The notes under the pieces were generated by a model. The model was not told the DNA's origin. It made no database searches and was given only the letters and a program-made list of their open reading frames with translations. Shown piece by piece: positions 16,515 to 25,764 of a stretch of 64,000 nucleotides of DNA. Each line of letters begins with the position of its first letter. The stretch's first letter is position 1. Origin of the DNA: an uncultured Paracoccaceae bacterium (GTDB lineage: Bacteria > Pseudomonadota > Alphaproteobacteria > Rhodobacterales > Rhodobacteraceae); NCBI GenBank assembly GCA_937895435.1, contig CALAXT010000056.1, positions 26,605 to 90,604 of the forward strand, in the 5' to 3' direction. A program made the translations under genes and the position numbers.

Positions 16515-18299
16515 CTATTGCGCCGCGGCGGTGACATCGGCCAAAATTGGCAATGCCACTTCGAAAATCGCGCCACCTTCTGCAGCGTTTCGCGCAGTCA
16601 GACGCCCCCCCAAGTCCTTGACGATGCCAGATGAAATGGCAAGCCCCAGCCCGACACCCTCACCCGGGGCTTTGGTGGTAAAAAACGGCTCAAAGAGGTT
16701 TTCCAGATCGGTGATGCCATCGCCGTTGTCGCGCACACACAAAACGGCCGTTTGCCGATCAAACGGACCGGTGGGAAGGTCTTGGGCCAGTGTGATATCA
16801 ATTTGGGGCGCGCGATGATTTTGGATGGCATCCAGTGCATTACGCAGCAAATTGATAATCACCTGTTCAAGCCGGATACGATCGGCCTGCACCATCACCG
16901 CATGGCGCGGTAAGCTGCGGGTTATCTTGACCGCTCGGGTTTTCAGCTGCGGCTCCATCATCGCCAACGCACCAGACACACAGCTGCGCAGATCCACCGG
17001 CTCAAACGCCTCACCGCCTTTGCGTGCAAAGCTTTTCAGCTGTCGGGTGATGGCGCCCATCCGCTCAATCAAATCATCAATCCGCTGAAAGCTGGAAAGC
17101 GCCTCATCGGGGCGGCGGCGTTGCAGCAAAAGCCGCGCCCCCGCCAGATAGGTCTTCATCGCGGCCAACGGCTGGTTCAGCTCATGGCTGACCGAGGCAG
17201 ACATTTCCCCTAAGACCGCCAGCTTTGAGCTTTGCGCCAACGTCTGTTCGGCGACAGCCAGTGATTTCTCAGCTTTTTGGCGCTCGGCAATTTCGCGCTG
17301 CAGCTGGGCATTCAACCGTCGCAACCCAGCCGATTCACGCTGAAAGAAATTTGACCGCGACAGCGCGCGGCGCGACAACACGTAAAACGTTCCCGCCAAC
17401 AAAATGGCAAAAGCCATGATTTCCAACGCCAAAATGGCATTCACCCGTTCACGGACTGACGCGAATTTGGTAAAACTGACGATGCGCCAGCCGCGAAATG
17501 GAATGCGCGCATCGTTGCGCAGCACCGCTTCGCCATCAACATAGGTATCGGGCTGGTCACGCGCCCAATCGGCCGTCAGCCGCAGCGCGCGCTCAATGGC
17601 CGAGGGCGGCGACTGTACCGAAAGCGCCTCATCAAGCGTGCGCCCCCGCCACAGCGGCTCGGTCGCCAAAATGATCTGCCCCAGACTATCTGTCACCAAA
17701 ACCGCATCACTAAAGCCCGCCCAAGACCGCTCAAATTTCATCAGATCAACCGCCACCACCACGACACCCAACAGCCGGTTGTCCGCCGTCACCGCCCGGG
17801 CATAGGTGAACGCATATCCCCCACCCAAGCTTGGATCAGCCGAAAACAGCGTTTCTTTTGAGCGTTGCGCCGCAATAAAATATGGCGATTCACGCGCGCT
17901 GCTGCCCAAAACATTGCGATTGGTGGCCGCAACCACCCTGCCCTGCGCATCCATCAGCTGAATTGAGGCCGCGCCAATTTCCGATTGAAACGTAATCAAC
18001 CGCGCCGATGTTTGCGCAAAATTGCTGTTATCCAACGCCCGGATCAGTTCAGGGTCTTTTGATAACAAAAGTGGCACAACCGAATTGCGCTGCAATTCAC
18101 TGACAATATTGCCCGAATAAAACGCCAGTCGCAATTCAGCACGGCTGCGGGTCGTTTCGGTGAACTGGTCCGACAAAAACCAATTTGTCATGTAGATCAC
18201 AGCGACGGCAAACAGGACCAATCCGGGCGCCAACAGGCGCCATATCCACGAAAATCGTGTTCGGGGCGGCGCCCGAAATATGGCTTTTAACCACTGCAT
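16515..18299 (-). CDS. dctB: DctB-like sensor histidine kinase
   Basis: This 594-residue inner-membrane kinase has two membrane spans (about residues 20-40 and 286-309) around a periplasmic double-PAS/dCache sensor domain. A coiled-coil linker and a HisKA domain with phospho-accepting His372 (SHELNQPLAAMKTY) follow. The HATPase domain has N (LLRNALDAI), G1 (DNGDGI) and G2 (GVGLGLAIS) boxes. This layout matches DctB, which senses C4-dicarboxylates. The ligand-binding match is not verified. It is transcribed first in the dctB-dctD pair. Confidence 0.92.
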   Translation of the reverse strand: MQWLKAIFRAPPRTRFSWIWRLLAPGLVLFAVAVIYMTNWFLSDQFTETTRSRAELRLAFYSGNIVSELQRNSVVPLLLSKDPELIRALDNSNFAQTSARLITFQSEIGAASIQLMDAQGRVVAATNRNVLGSSARESPYFIAAQRSKETLFSADPSLGGGYAFTYARAVTADNRLLGVVVVAVDLMKFERSWAGFSDAVLVTDSLGQIILATEPLWRGRTLDEALSVQSPPSAIERALRLTADWARDQPDTYVDGEAVLRNDARIPFRGWRIVSFTKFASVRERVNAILALEIMAFAILLAGTFYVLSRRALSRSNFFQRESAGLRRLNAQLQREIAERQKAEKSLAVAEQTLAQSSKLAVLGEMSASVSHELNQPLAAMKTYLAGARLLLQRRRPDEALSSFQRIDDLIERMGAITRQLKSFARKGGEAFEPVDLRSCVSGALAMMEPQLKTRAVKITRSLPRHAVMVQADRIRLEQVIINLLRNALDAIQNHRAPQIDITLAQDLPTGPFDRQTAVLCVRDNGDGITDLENLFEPFFTTKAPGEGVGLGLAISSGIVKDLGGRLTARNAAEGGAIFEVALPILADVTAAAQ

Positions 18300-18393
18300 A
18301 AGCGTCAGTCTATCTGGTCACCCCGGGGCGCTCAAGCACCACCAAAGCCCCACCCTATCACAAGCCCGGCATGGCCAAGCGAAACAGACCACC

Positions 18394-19062
18394 CTAGACA
18401 GACAGCAGGCTTTCACAAACCGCCGCAAAAAGTGCACGCCCGTCAGCGCCGCCTTGTGCAGGATCGATTGCGCGTTCTGGGTGCGGCATCATGCCCAAAA
18501 CCCGGCGATTTTCTGACAAAACGCCTGCAATATCATCGCAAGACCCATTAGGGTTGCTGACATAGCGCAGTGCCACCCGATCTTCGGCCCGCAAACGCGC
18601 CAACGTTGCATCATCCGCGGTATAGTTGCCATCATGATGCGCAATCGGCAACGAAACGATCGCGCCGTGATCCCAACCAGCCAAAAATGCGCAATCATGC
18701 GCCTCAACCCGCAGATCGACGCTGCGGCAAATGAATTTTAGCCCAGCATTACGCATCAGCGCCCCAGGCAGCAGACCAGATTCGGTCAATACCTGAAAGC
18801 CGTTGCAAATGCCCAAAACATAGCCGCCCCCGGCTGCAAAACCCGCAACCGCACGCATAATCGGGGCCTGCGCGGCAATCGCACCACAGCGCAGATAATC
18901 GCCATACGAAAAGCCCCCCGGAATACCAACGATATCTATGCCCGCAGGCAGGGCTGTATCTTTATGCCAGACCCGAACCACTTCGGCACCTAGCGCGGCA
19001 AAAGCGCAGGCCAGATCTCGATCACAATTTGATCCGGGAAACGTGATAACCGCCGCGCGCAT
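18394..19062 (-). CDS. purQ: Phosphoribosylformylglycinamidine synthase, glutaminase subunit
   Basis: This 222-residue class I glutamine amidotransferase supplies ammonia to PurL in step 4 of purine synthesis. The nucleophile Cys lies in [10 protein letters not shown], and the His/Glu of the triad are in [10 protein letters not shown]. The start [20 protein letters not shown] is typical. Its ATG shares one base with the purS stop. purL is not in the window. Confidence 0.98.
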   Translation of the reverse strand: MRAAVITFPGSNCDRDLACAFAALGAEVVRVWHKDTALPAGIDIVGIPGGFSYGDYLRCGAIAAQAPIMRAVAGFAAGGGYVLGICNGFQVLTESGLLPGALMRNAGLKFICRSVDLRVEAHDCAFLAGWDHGAIVSLPIAHHDGNYTADDATLARLRAEDRVALRYVSNPNGSCDDIAGVLSENRRVLGMMPHPERAIDPAQGGADGRALFAAVCESLLSV

Positions 19063-19301
19063 CAGATCAGCTCAACCCGGTAGCTTTCGATGACCGTATT
19101 GGCCAACAGCTTTTCGCACATCTGCGCCACCTCTGCTTGTGCCTTGGCACGATCAGTCTGGGTCAGATCCAGTTCAATTACCTTGCCCTGACGCACACCC
19201 GTCACCCCGGAAAATCCCAGCGTGCACAAAGCATGGCGCACCGCCTCACCCTGGGGATCCAGAACGCCCTCTTTCAGCATCACATGCACCCGCGCCTTCA
19301 T
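19062..19301 (-). CDS. purS: Phosphoribosylformylglycinamidine synthase subunit PurS
   Basis: This 79-residue protein is the small structural subunit of the three-part FGAM synthase (PurS-PurQ-small PurL), where it bridges the glutaminase and the synthetase. The motif [21 protein letters not shown] is diagnostic. It sits between purC and purQ, giving the usual purC-purS-purQ operon. Confidence 0.97.
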   Translation of the reverse strand: MKARVHVMLKEGVLDPQGEAVRHALCTLGFSGVTGVRQGKVIELDLTQTDRAKAQAEVAQMCEKLLANTVIESYRVELI

Positions 19302-19352
19302 GCCATATCCTTTGTCGCATCAGAAACAACGCCCCCAAGGTGGGCTGGCGTC

Positions 19353-20117
19353 TTAGTTGATTAATGTGGGTTTTGTTGCGTGTGTCACGTTTGAGGGCAG
19401 CACCCCCAGACGGCGCGCAACTTCGGTGTAGGCGTCCGTCAAACTGCCCAAATCACGGCGAAACACATCTTTGTCGAGCTTCTGGCCGGTCTTCATATCC
19501 CACAGGCGGCAGCTGTCTGGGCTGATTTCATCGGCGATGATCAAGCGGTGAAACTCACCTTCCCAAACCCGGCCAATTTCAATTTTGAAATCCACCAGCT
19601 TGATCCCGACACCCAACATAATGCCTGACATGAAATCATTTACCCGCAGCGCCAGCGCCACGATATCATCCATGTCCTGTTGGCTGGCCCAACCAAAGGC
19701 AATGATATGTTCCTCAGACACAAGCGGGTCACCCAACTTGTCGTCTTTGAAATAAAACTCAACAATCGGGCGCGGAAGGGCCGTGCCCTCGGGGATACCG
19801 AGCCGCTTTGAAATCGACCCAGCGGCCGTGTTGCGCACCACCACCTCAAGCGGGATGATTTCGACCATGCGGATCAACTGTTCGCGCATGTTCAGACGGC
19901 GGATAAAATGGGTTGGCACACCAATAGATGCCAGACCATTCATAAAAAACTCGCTCAGGCGATTGTTCAACACGCCCTTGCCTTCGATCACGTCGCGTTT
20001 TTCACCATTCCCGGCGGTGGCATCGTCTTTAAAATACTGCACCAAAGTGCCGGGCTCAGGGCCTTCATAAAGGATCTTTGCCTTGCCCTCGTATACTTTT
20101 TTGCGACGCTGTGCCAT
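19353..20117 (-). CDS. purC: SAICAR synthetase
   Basis: This 254-residue ATP-dependent ligase joins aspartate to CAIR. It begins [19 protein letters not shown] and carries the family motifs [15 protein letters not shown] and [10 protein letters not shown]. The start is taken from family length; a longer upstream frame is not conserved. It leads the purC-purS-purQ cluster. Confidence 0.97.
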   Translation of the reverse strand: MAQRRKKVYEGKAKILYEGPEPGTLVQYFKDDATAGNGEKRDVIEGKGVLNNRLSEFFMNGLASIGVPTHFIRRLNMREQLIRMVEIIPLEVVVRNTAAGSISKRLGIPEGTALPRPIVEFYFKDDKLGDPLVSEEHIIAFGWASQQDMDDIVALALRVNDFMSGIMLGVGIKLVDFKIEIGRVWEGEFHRLIIADEISPDSCRLWDMKTGQKLDKDVFRRDLGSLTDAYTEVARRLGVLPSNVTHATKPTLIN

Positions 20118-20340
20118 GAAGGGAATACCGCCTTTCCGGGACGTTCGTGAAATTGCAAGCCCTGCACCGATCGCGCGCTGCAAGCGTTTAAATCCCCTAT
20201 AGGCCAAGCCCGGCGCGCTCGCAAGCCGCAGGCGCGGCGATTGCGGGGCGGTTTTTCGATCCAGATGCGACATCACGGGGCTTGTGCAAAGGCCCTCCCC
20301 CGGCCATATCACAGAGGTATTGCAACCCTAGGGGATCCCC

Positions 20341-20655
20341 ATGACAACCTTTGATGACCGTGAAAACGCGTTTGAGGCAAAATTCGCCCATGATGCCGAA
20401 ATGCAGTTCAAAGCCGAGGCCCGCCGCAACAAACTGGTGGCCCTGTGGGCTGCAGATCTGTTGGGCAAAGACAGCGCTGCGGCACAAAGCTATGCCGCCG
20501 AAGTGATCGCCGCCGATTTCGAAGAGGCCGGCGACGCTGATGTTTTGCGCAAACTGGTCGCAGATCTGGGCGACAAGTCAGACGAGGCGCAAATTCGCGC
20601 AAAACTGCATGAGTGCCTGGTTCAAGCCAAGGCCCAACTGATAAACGAAGGCTGA
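20341..20655 (+). CDS. DUF1476, zeta-type F1-ATPase inhibitor
   Basis: This 104-residue, highly charged helical protein begins MTTFDDRENAFEAKFAHDAE. It matches DUF1476, identified in Paracoccus denitrificans as the zeta subunit that blocks ATP hydrolysis by F1-ATPase through its N-terminal helix. The family is confined to alphaproteobacteria. AGGGG precedes the ATG. It is divergent from the purine cluster and well away from any atp genes. Confidence 0.9.
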   Translation: MTTFDDRENAFEAKFAHDAEMQFKAEARRNKLVALWAADLLGKDSAAAQSYAAEVIAADFEEAGDADVLRKLVADLGDKSDEAQIRAKLHECLVQAKAQLINEG

Positions 20656-20783
20656 CTAAGCCCTGTTTTCCCAGCCAATATCGAATGCGTGCATAATGAT
20701 CATGCGCGCATTTGGTTTGTGATTCGCACCAAAAACTGGCAGATGGCAGGCCAGATCGCACCAGATCAAAAAGGATCCCCATC

Positions 20784-21809
20784 ATGTCCAGCACAGCCCC
20801 CACCGACCTTTTGTCGCAAATGCTCGCCACCCACGATTGGTTGTTGGCAGATGGTGCGACAGGCACGAACCTTTTTAACATGGGTCTGTCGGCTGGTGAG
20901 CCGCCCGAGATGTGGAATGTCGAACACGCCGACCGTATCCGCGCACTTTACCAAGGCGCAGTTGATGCGGGCAGCGATGTGTTTTTGACCAACAGTTTTG
21001 GTGGCAATGCGTCACGTCTGAAACTGCATGGCGCGCAGGGCCGCGTAGGCGAATTAAACAGGGTCGCTGCTGAAATCGGGCGCGATGTTGCTGATAAAGC
21101 CAACCGCAAGGTGGTTGTGGCGGGGTCTGTCGGGCCAACGGGCGAGATTTTTGCCCCCATGGGCACAATGACCCACGCACTCGCCGTCGAAATCTTTCAT
21201 GAACAGGCCGAGGGCTTAAAGGCCGGTGGTGTTGATGTTTTGTGGGTGGAAACGATTTCTGCCGCTGAAGAATACCGCGCCGCTGCCGAGGCCGCCAAGC
21301 TGGCAGGCATGGCTTGGTGCGGCACCATGAGCTTTGACACTGCCGGACGCACCATGATGGGCCTGACCTCAGCGGGGATGGCTGCACTGGTTGACAGCCT
21401 TGATCATCCGCCACTGGCCTTTGGCGCGAATTGTGGCGTGGGGGCATCAGATCTGCTGCGGACTGTTTTGGGCTTTGCCGCTCAGGGGCACGAACGCCCG
21501 ATTATTGCCAAAGGCAATGCCGGCATTCCAAAATATCACGATGGCCATATCCACTATGATGGCACGCCTGAGTTGATGGCTGAATATGCCGTACTGGCCC
21601 GCGATTCCGGCGCGCGCATCATTGGTGGTTGCTGTGGCACCATGCCCGAACATCTGCGCCACATGCGCTCGGCGCTGGAAACCCGGCCCAAAGGTCCACG
21701 CCCGACGCTGGAGACCATCGCCGAAAAATTGGGGGGCTTTTCTTCAGCATCAGATGGCACAGGCAGTGATCAGCCAGCCCCCCGCGAGCGCCGCCGCGCC
21801 CGCAGCTGA
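20784..21809 (+). CDS. Homocysteine S-methyltransferase module (split methionine synthase)
   Basis: This 341-residue protein is a stand-alone zinc-dependent Hcy-binding barrel. Zinc ligands are Cys217 (GANCGVG) and Cys283-Cys284 (GGCCGTMP). It should transfer a methyl group to homocysteine. Closest resemblances are the homocysteine domain of MetH and betaine-homocysteine methyltransferase. The ATG at 20784 has AAGGA about ten bases upstream; residues before it are not conserved. A separate corrinoid protein follows in the same direction. Roseobacters are reported to use a methionine synthase split into several proteins, and this gene fits the homocysteine part. A betaine-dependent activity is the main alternative. 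Confidence 0.88.
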   Translation: MSSTAPTDLLSQMLATHDWLLADGATGTNLFNMGLSAGEPPEMWNVEHADRIRALYQGAVDAGSDVFLTNSFGGNASRLKLHGAQGRVGELNRVAAEIGRDVADKANRKVVVAGSVGPTGEIFAPMGTMTHALAVEIFHEQAEGLKAGGVDVLWVETISAAEEYRAAAEAAKLAGMAWCGTMSFDTAGRTMMGLTSAGMAALVDSLDHPPLAFGANCGVGASDLLRTVLGFAAQGHERPIIAKGNAGIPKYHDGHIHYDGTPELMAEYAVLARDSGARIIGGCCGTMPEHLRHMRSALETRPKGPRPTLETIAEKLGGFSSASDGTGSDQPAPRERRRARS

Positions 21810-22021
21810 TACCCCCATAAACCACTTGAATTCGCACAAAAAATTCGCGTCATAACACATAAAATTTTTATGCGTCAGACACGCAAATTAACCCACTCTG
21901 CGCGATTGTGACCCAACCTGGTTTATGGGCGTCGGTTGCAGGCGCGCAGATGTCGCAATCAAAACAGTCGGCGCGCCGCTTTCAGATCATCTAGCGGTTA
22001 GAGTGTATTAAGGAGAGGCCC
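21810..22021 (+). promoter_or_regulatory. Palindrome-rich spacer before the corrinoid gene
   Basis: This AT-rich spacer has a perfect 15-base palindrome CATAAAATTTTTATG at 21858-21872, followed at once by TGCGT-N5-ACGCA. CATAAACCA near its start recurs inverted as TGGTTTATG about 100 bases on. TTGAAT near its start could be a -35 box. I recognise no known riboswitch. AAGGAGAGG lies just before the corrinoid start. Confidence 0.4.
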
Positions 22022-22723
22022 ATGGCCGAGGACGACGAGATCATTCTTTCCGAACTGCCTGACGATGAACTTGTCTTGCAGATGTATGATGACCTTTACG
22101 ATGGTCTCAAGGAAGAGATTGAGGAGGGTGTGAACATCCTGCTTGCTCGGGGATGGACCCCCTATGAAATCCTGACCAAGGCGCTTGTGGCAGGCATGAC
22201 GATTGTGGGCCACGATTTCCGCGATGGGATTTTGTTCGTGCCCGAAGTGCTTTTGGCGGCCAACGCTATGAAGGGTGGCATGTTCATCCTGAAACCGCTG
22301 CTGGCCGAAACCGGCGCGCCGCGCGTGGGCAAGATGGTGATTGGCACCGTAAAAGGCGACATTCACGACATTGGCAAGAACCTTGTCGGTATGATGATGG
22401 AGGGCGCTGGGTTTGAGGTTGTCGATCTGGGCATCAACAACCCAGTTGAAAAATATATTGAAGCCTTAGAACGCGAAGGCGCTGATATCCTTGGCATGTC
22501 AGCACTGCTCACCACCACCATGCCCTATATGAAAGTTGTGATCGACACGATGATCGAAAAAGGCATGCGCGATGATTACATCGTGCTGGTGGGCGGTGCC
22601 CCGCTGAACGAAGAATTTGGCCGCGCCATTGGCGCTGATGCTTATTGCCGCGACGCGGCTGTAGCAGTGGAAACCGCAAAAACCTTTATTGCGCGCAAGC
22701 ACAATCAAGGGGCGGTGGCCTGA
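22022..22723 (+). CDS. Corrinoid (B12-binding) methyl-carrier protein
   Basis: This 233-residue protein has an N-terminal helical cap (residues 10-95) and a Rossmann cobalamin domain. The base-off motif DxHxxG is at Asp113-His115-Gly118 (KGDIHDIGKN), with the SxL region in GMSALLTTTMPYM and the GG loop in VGGAP. It matches MtbC/MtmC-type corrinoid proteins and the cobalamin domain of MetH. It likely carries the methyl group to homocysteine for the gene upstream. AAGGAG is an excellent ribosome site. Its stop overlaps the start of the DUF1638 gene. Confidence 0.93.
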   Translation: MAEDDEIILSELPDDELVLQMYDDLYDGLKEEIEEGVNILLARGWTPYEILTKALVAGMTIVGHDFRDGILFVPEVLLAANAMKGGMFILKPLLAETGAPRVGKMVIGTVKGDIHDIGKNLVGMMMEGAGFEVVDLGINNPVEKYIEALEREGADILGMSALLTTTMPYMKVVIDTMIEKGMRDDYIVLVGGAPLNEEFGRAIGADAYCRDAAVAVETAKTFIARKHNQGAVA

Positions 22724-23391
22724 TACCCGACATCACCATCTGCAGCCCAGTTCTGCCCGATGATGTGGTTCTGAGCGAACAAGGTTTTGACGCGCGCGGC
22801 CAACAGGCTGGGCGCGTTTTGCTTTTGGCCTGTGGGGCGCTGGCGCGCGAAATTTTGGCCCTGATCCGGGCCAACGGCTGGCGGCATATGGATTTAACAT
22901 GCCTACCCGCCAATTTACATCTGTGGCCCGAGCGAATTCCGGATGCCGTGGCCGATGCAGTTGAAAAGCACCGCGCCAATTATCGAAAAATCTTTGTCGT
23001 TTATGCCGATTGCGGCACCGGTGGGCTGCTGGCCACGCGCTGTGAACGGCTGGGGGTCGAAATGATCGCCGGGCCACATTGTTATGCCTTTTTTGAAGGC
23101 AATGATCAGTTTGCCGACCATGCTGATACCGAATTTACCGCGTTCTATCTTACCGACTTTCTTGTGCGCCAGTTTGATGCGTTTGTTTGGCGGCCGATGG
23201 GGCTCGATCGTCATCCACAATTGCGCGACATGTATTTTGGCAATTACACCCAGCTCATTTATCTGGCACAAACCGATGATAGTGACTTGGATCGCCAAGC
23301 CCAAGACTGCGCGGACCGACTGGGCTTGGCCTATGTGCGCCGCTTTACCGGATACGGTGATCTGGCGACCGCTCTGGCGGCCCAAGTTTAA
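22720..23391 (+). CDS. DUF1638 protein, apparent CUG start
   Basis: This protein of about 223 residues matches DUF1638, a family of unknown function found beside corrinoid proteins. Conserved cysteines are in LLACGALAREI, YADCGTGG and GPHCYAFFEG, which could bind metal or a cluster. No ATG or GTG lies near the conserved start (PDITICSPVLPDDVVLS). The best candidate is CTG at 22720, which forms a CTGA overlap with the corrinoid stop and has AAGGGG seven bases upstream; ATA at 22723 is the next codon. A TTG at 22645 lacks a ribosome site and adds unconserved residues. A role in reactivating or loading the corrinoid protein is inference from position. Confidence 0.75.
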   Translation: MIPDITICSPVLPDDVVLSEQGFDARGQQAGRVLLLACGALAREILALIRANGWRHMDLTCLPANLHLWPERIPDAVADAVEKHRANYRKIFVVYADCGTGGLLATRCERLGVEMIAGPHCYAFFEGNDQFADHADTEFTAFYLTDFLVRQFDAFVWRPMGLDRHPQLRDMYFGNYTQLIYLAQTDDSDLDRQAQDCADRLGLAYVRRFTGYGDLATALAAQV

Positions 23392-23401
23392 ACAGCGCCA
23401 A

Positions 23402-23824
23402 TCAGGCCTCGGCGCAAAATGTACGCAAACGATCAACCATCGCGCGCAATCCGTTTGAACGCTGTGCCGACAAATGCGTGTTCAGCCCCAACCGTTCCAA
23501 TTCAATCATCGTATCAACAGCCAGCGCCTCGGACGGTGTCAGGCCCGCGTAAAGCGCATTCAAAAGCGCGATTAAACCACGCACGATCATGGCGTCGCTT
23601 TCGCCCATGAATTGCAACCGCGCCACACCATCCGCACCAATTTCCCAGCGCGGCACAATCCAAACTTGGCTTGCGCAGCCTGTGACCTTGGTCGCGGGCA
23701 CCCGCAGCGCTTCATCGAGGGGCGGCATGGCACGCCCCAGATCAATCAGGTGGCGATAACGGTCTTCCCAGTCATCCAGAAATTCAAAGGTATCAGCAAT
23801 GTCATCAAACGCAGGCGTGGCCAC
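23402..23824 (-). CDS. sufE: Cysteine desulfuration protein SufE
   Basis: This 140-residue protein accepts sulfur from SufS and passes it to the Fe-S scaffold. The acceptor is Cys50 in TGCASQVW. Length and the DDWEDRYRHLIDLGR helix are typical. It stands apart from any suf operon here and is convergent with the DUF1638 gene. Confidence 0.95.
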   Translation of the reverse strand: MATPAFDDIADTFEFLDDWEDRYRHLIDLGRAMPPLDEALRVPATKVTGCASQVWIVPRWEIGADGVARLQFMGESDAMIVRGLIALLNALYAGLTPSEALAVDTMIELERLGLNTHLSAQRSNGLRAMVDRLRTFCAEA

Positions 23825-23975
23825 GGCGGTTCTCCCATATTCTTAGACCCAGCTAGGGCGTTTGGTGGCAAAGGTCCAGACCGGCACCACTGGCTTTTCT
23901 TGGCCATGATGATAGTCTGGCAACCGTTCCAGTCGGGCGCACAGCCCCTGTCAGGCTATCAAAGGATTCAAATTG

Positions 23976-24452
23976 ATGCGCGCCACGCTGCCAAAGGCCC
24001 TGATAATCGTTTTGCTTTTGGGCGGCTGCAGCGGCCTGCGCGAATCGCGGGTAAACCCGTTTAACTGGTTTGCTGGCACACCAAGCGACCGCCCAGCCGT
24101 CACGATTGCTGAGCAAGACCCCAGCGAAATAGGCACCGTTTTGATCGATCAAATCACCGATATCCGCATGGAACCGGTGCAGGGTGGGGCTTTACTGCGG
24201 GTTACGGGGCGAATGGCCAGCCAAGGCGGGTGGGATGCGCAGCTCAAAGCCCCGAAAAAAGATTTGGGAAGCCCACCGGAAAGCAGCCTGGTGGTGCGAT
24301 TTTTGGTGCGTCAGCCCCCTGCCCCACAGCCAACGTTGTCGGCGGCAGCGCGCAGTGTCACTGCCGCACTCTTTATCGACCGCGATCGGCTGGAAGAGGT
24401 GCGCACCATCACCGTTCAGGGCGCACAAAACGCACAAAGCCTGCGGCGATAG
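23976..24452 (+). CDS. Small lipoprotein of unknown function
   Basis: This 158-residue protein begins MRATLPKALIIVLLLGG-Cys18, a short signal peptide with a clear lipobox. After the Cys comes an RVNPFNWF motif and then a compact alpha/beta region. I recognise no named domain. AAAGGA lies about eight bases before the ATG; a TTG just upstream is also possible. It is convergent with rnd and divergent from sufE. Similar proteins are widespread and unnamed in Rhodobacterales, to my recollection. Confidence 0.75.
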   Translation: MRATLPKALIIVLLLGGCSGLRESRVNPFNWFAGTPSDRPAVTIAEQDPSEIGTVLIDQITDIRMEPVQGGALLRVTGRMASQGGWDAQLKAPKKDLGSPPESSLVVRFLVRQPPAPQPTLSAAARSVTAALFIDRDRLEEVRTITVQGAQNAQSLRR

Positions 24453-24495
24453 CGACAGGTTTGGGCCGCACAAAAGATTGGTCTGTGCGGGTGGA

Positions 24496-25653
24496 TTACA
24501 GCACGACCACGCGCACAGCGCCGCCTTGGGCAGTCAGCGCCACTTCACCACGGCACAGACGCAGCGCGTCTTGGCCAAACACCTCAGCCCGCCAGCCCTG
24601 CAACGCTGCAACATCGCGCTGCCCCGCCGCCAGCAAATCAAGATCACTGGTGGGCGCGATCAGCTTTTGCGCAACGCCTGATTCTTCTGACTTGGCCTTT
24701 AGCAGCACGCGCAGCAAATCGGCCAGTGCTGGGTTAACCTGAAGATCATCGCGATTGTCATAGGGTTTGGGCAGATCGTCCGGCTTTGCATCCAACCCGG
24801 CGCGGACCGCGGCCAATATGCCCTCTACAATGTCAGGCTTGCGCCCTTCGCGCAGCAAAAGCCGCGATTTTCCAAGATCTTCTTGGGTGGTTGGCCGGGT
24901 TGAGGCCAGCTCAAGCATCGCATCATCTTTGTAAACACGGCTACGCGGGATATTGTGGGCTTGGGCGTAGGTTTCACGAAACCGCGCCAATTCCCGCACC
25001 ACCCCCAAAAACCGCGCCGAGCTGCTGCGGGTTTTCACCCGCCGCCACGCATCCGCGGGCTCGACCCGATAGGTGGCGGGATCATTCAGGATCGCCAGCT
25101 CTTCCTCCACCCAAGCCTGCCGGCCCGTGCGTTCCAACTGTGCCGATAGAAACTCATAAACCCCACGCAAATGCGTCACATCCGCCAAGGCATAGCTCTT
25201 TTGCGCATCTGACAGCGGGCGCCGTGACCAATCGGTAAACCGTGACGATTTATCCACTGTCTCGCGTATGATACGCTTAACCAGTGTCTCATATCCGACC
25301 TGCTCACCAAACCCACAGACCATCGCAGCCACCTGGGTATCAAAGAGCGGGCTGGGCAGCACACCACCCTCAATGAAGAAAATTTCCAAATCTTGCCGGG
25401 CGGCATGAAAAACTTTGATCGTCTTTTCGTGCCGCATAAGATCATAAAGCGGTTCAAGCGACATGTCCGGCCCCGCGATTGGGTCCACCAAGACGGCAGG
25501 CCCCGCCTTGCCGGGCAAGGCCAATTGGATCAGGCAAAGTTTTGCCCAATATGTCCGCTCGCGCAAAAATTCAGTGTCAATCGTGACATAAGGAGCTTCT
25601 TTGGCCTGCTGACAAAAGGCGGCCAATTCTTCGGTGGTGGTTACTGTCTGCAT
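24496..25653 (-). CDS. rnd: Ribonuclease D
   Basis: This 385-residue 3'-5' exoribonuclease trims tRNA precursors. The DEDDy catalytic residues are visible in VTIDTEFLRE (Asp26, Glu28), HAARQDLEIFF and SYALADVTHLRGVY. An HRDC domain follows (about residues 215-290), then a second helical domain. Full length, with the normal start MQTVTTTEELAAFCQQ. Confidence 0.96.
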   Translation of the reverse strand: MQTVTTTEELAAFCQQAKEAPYVTIDTEFLRERTYWAKLCLIQLALPGKAGPAVLVDPIAGPDMSLEPLYDLMRHEKTIKVFHAARQDLEIFFIEGGVLPSPLFDTQVAAMVCGFGEQVGYETLVKRIIRETVDKSSRFTDWSRRPLSDAQKSYALADVTHLRGVYEFLSAQLERTGRQAWVEEELAILNDPATYRVEPADAWRRVKTRSSSARFLGVVRELARFRETYAQAHNIPRSRVYKDDAMLELASTRPTTQEDLGKSRLLLREGRKPDIVEGILAAVRAGLDAKPDDLPKPYDNRDDLQVNPALADLLRVLLKAKSEESGVAQKLIAPTSDLDLLAAGQRDVAALQGWRAEVFGQDALRLCRGEVALTAQGGAVRVVVL

Positions 25654-25764
25654 ACCGTCGCGCTTTTCTGGGGCAAATGCCGAAGGCCTGCCGCCACCGG
25701 TGGTCCACCTTTAGGCACTGAACCCAGAAAAGAAAAGCCCTTGGTCTGTCTGACGCAGCGGCGC

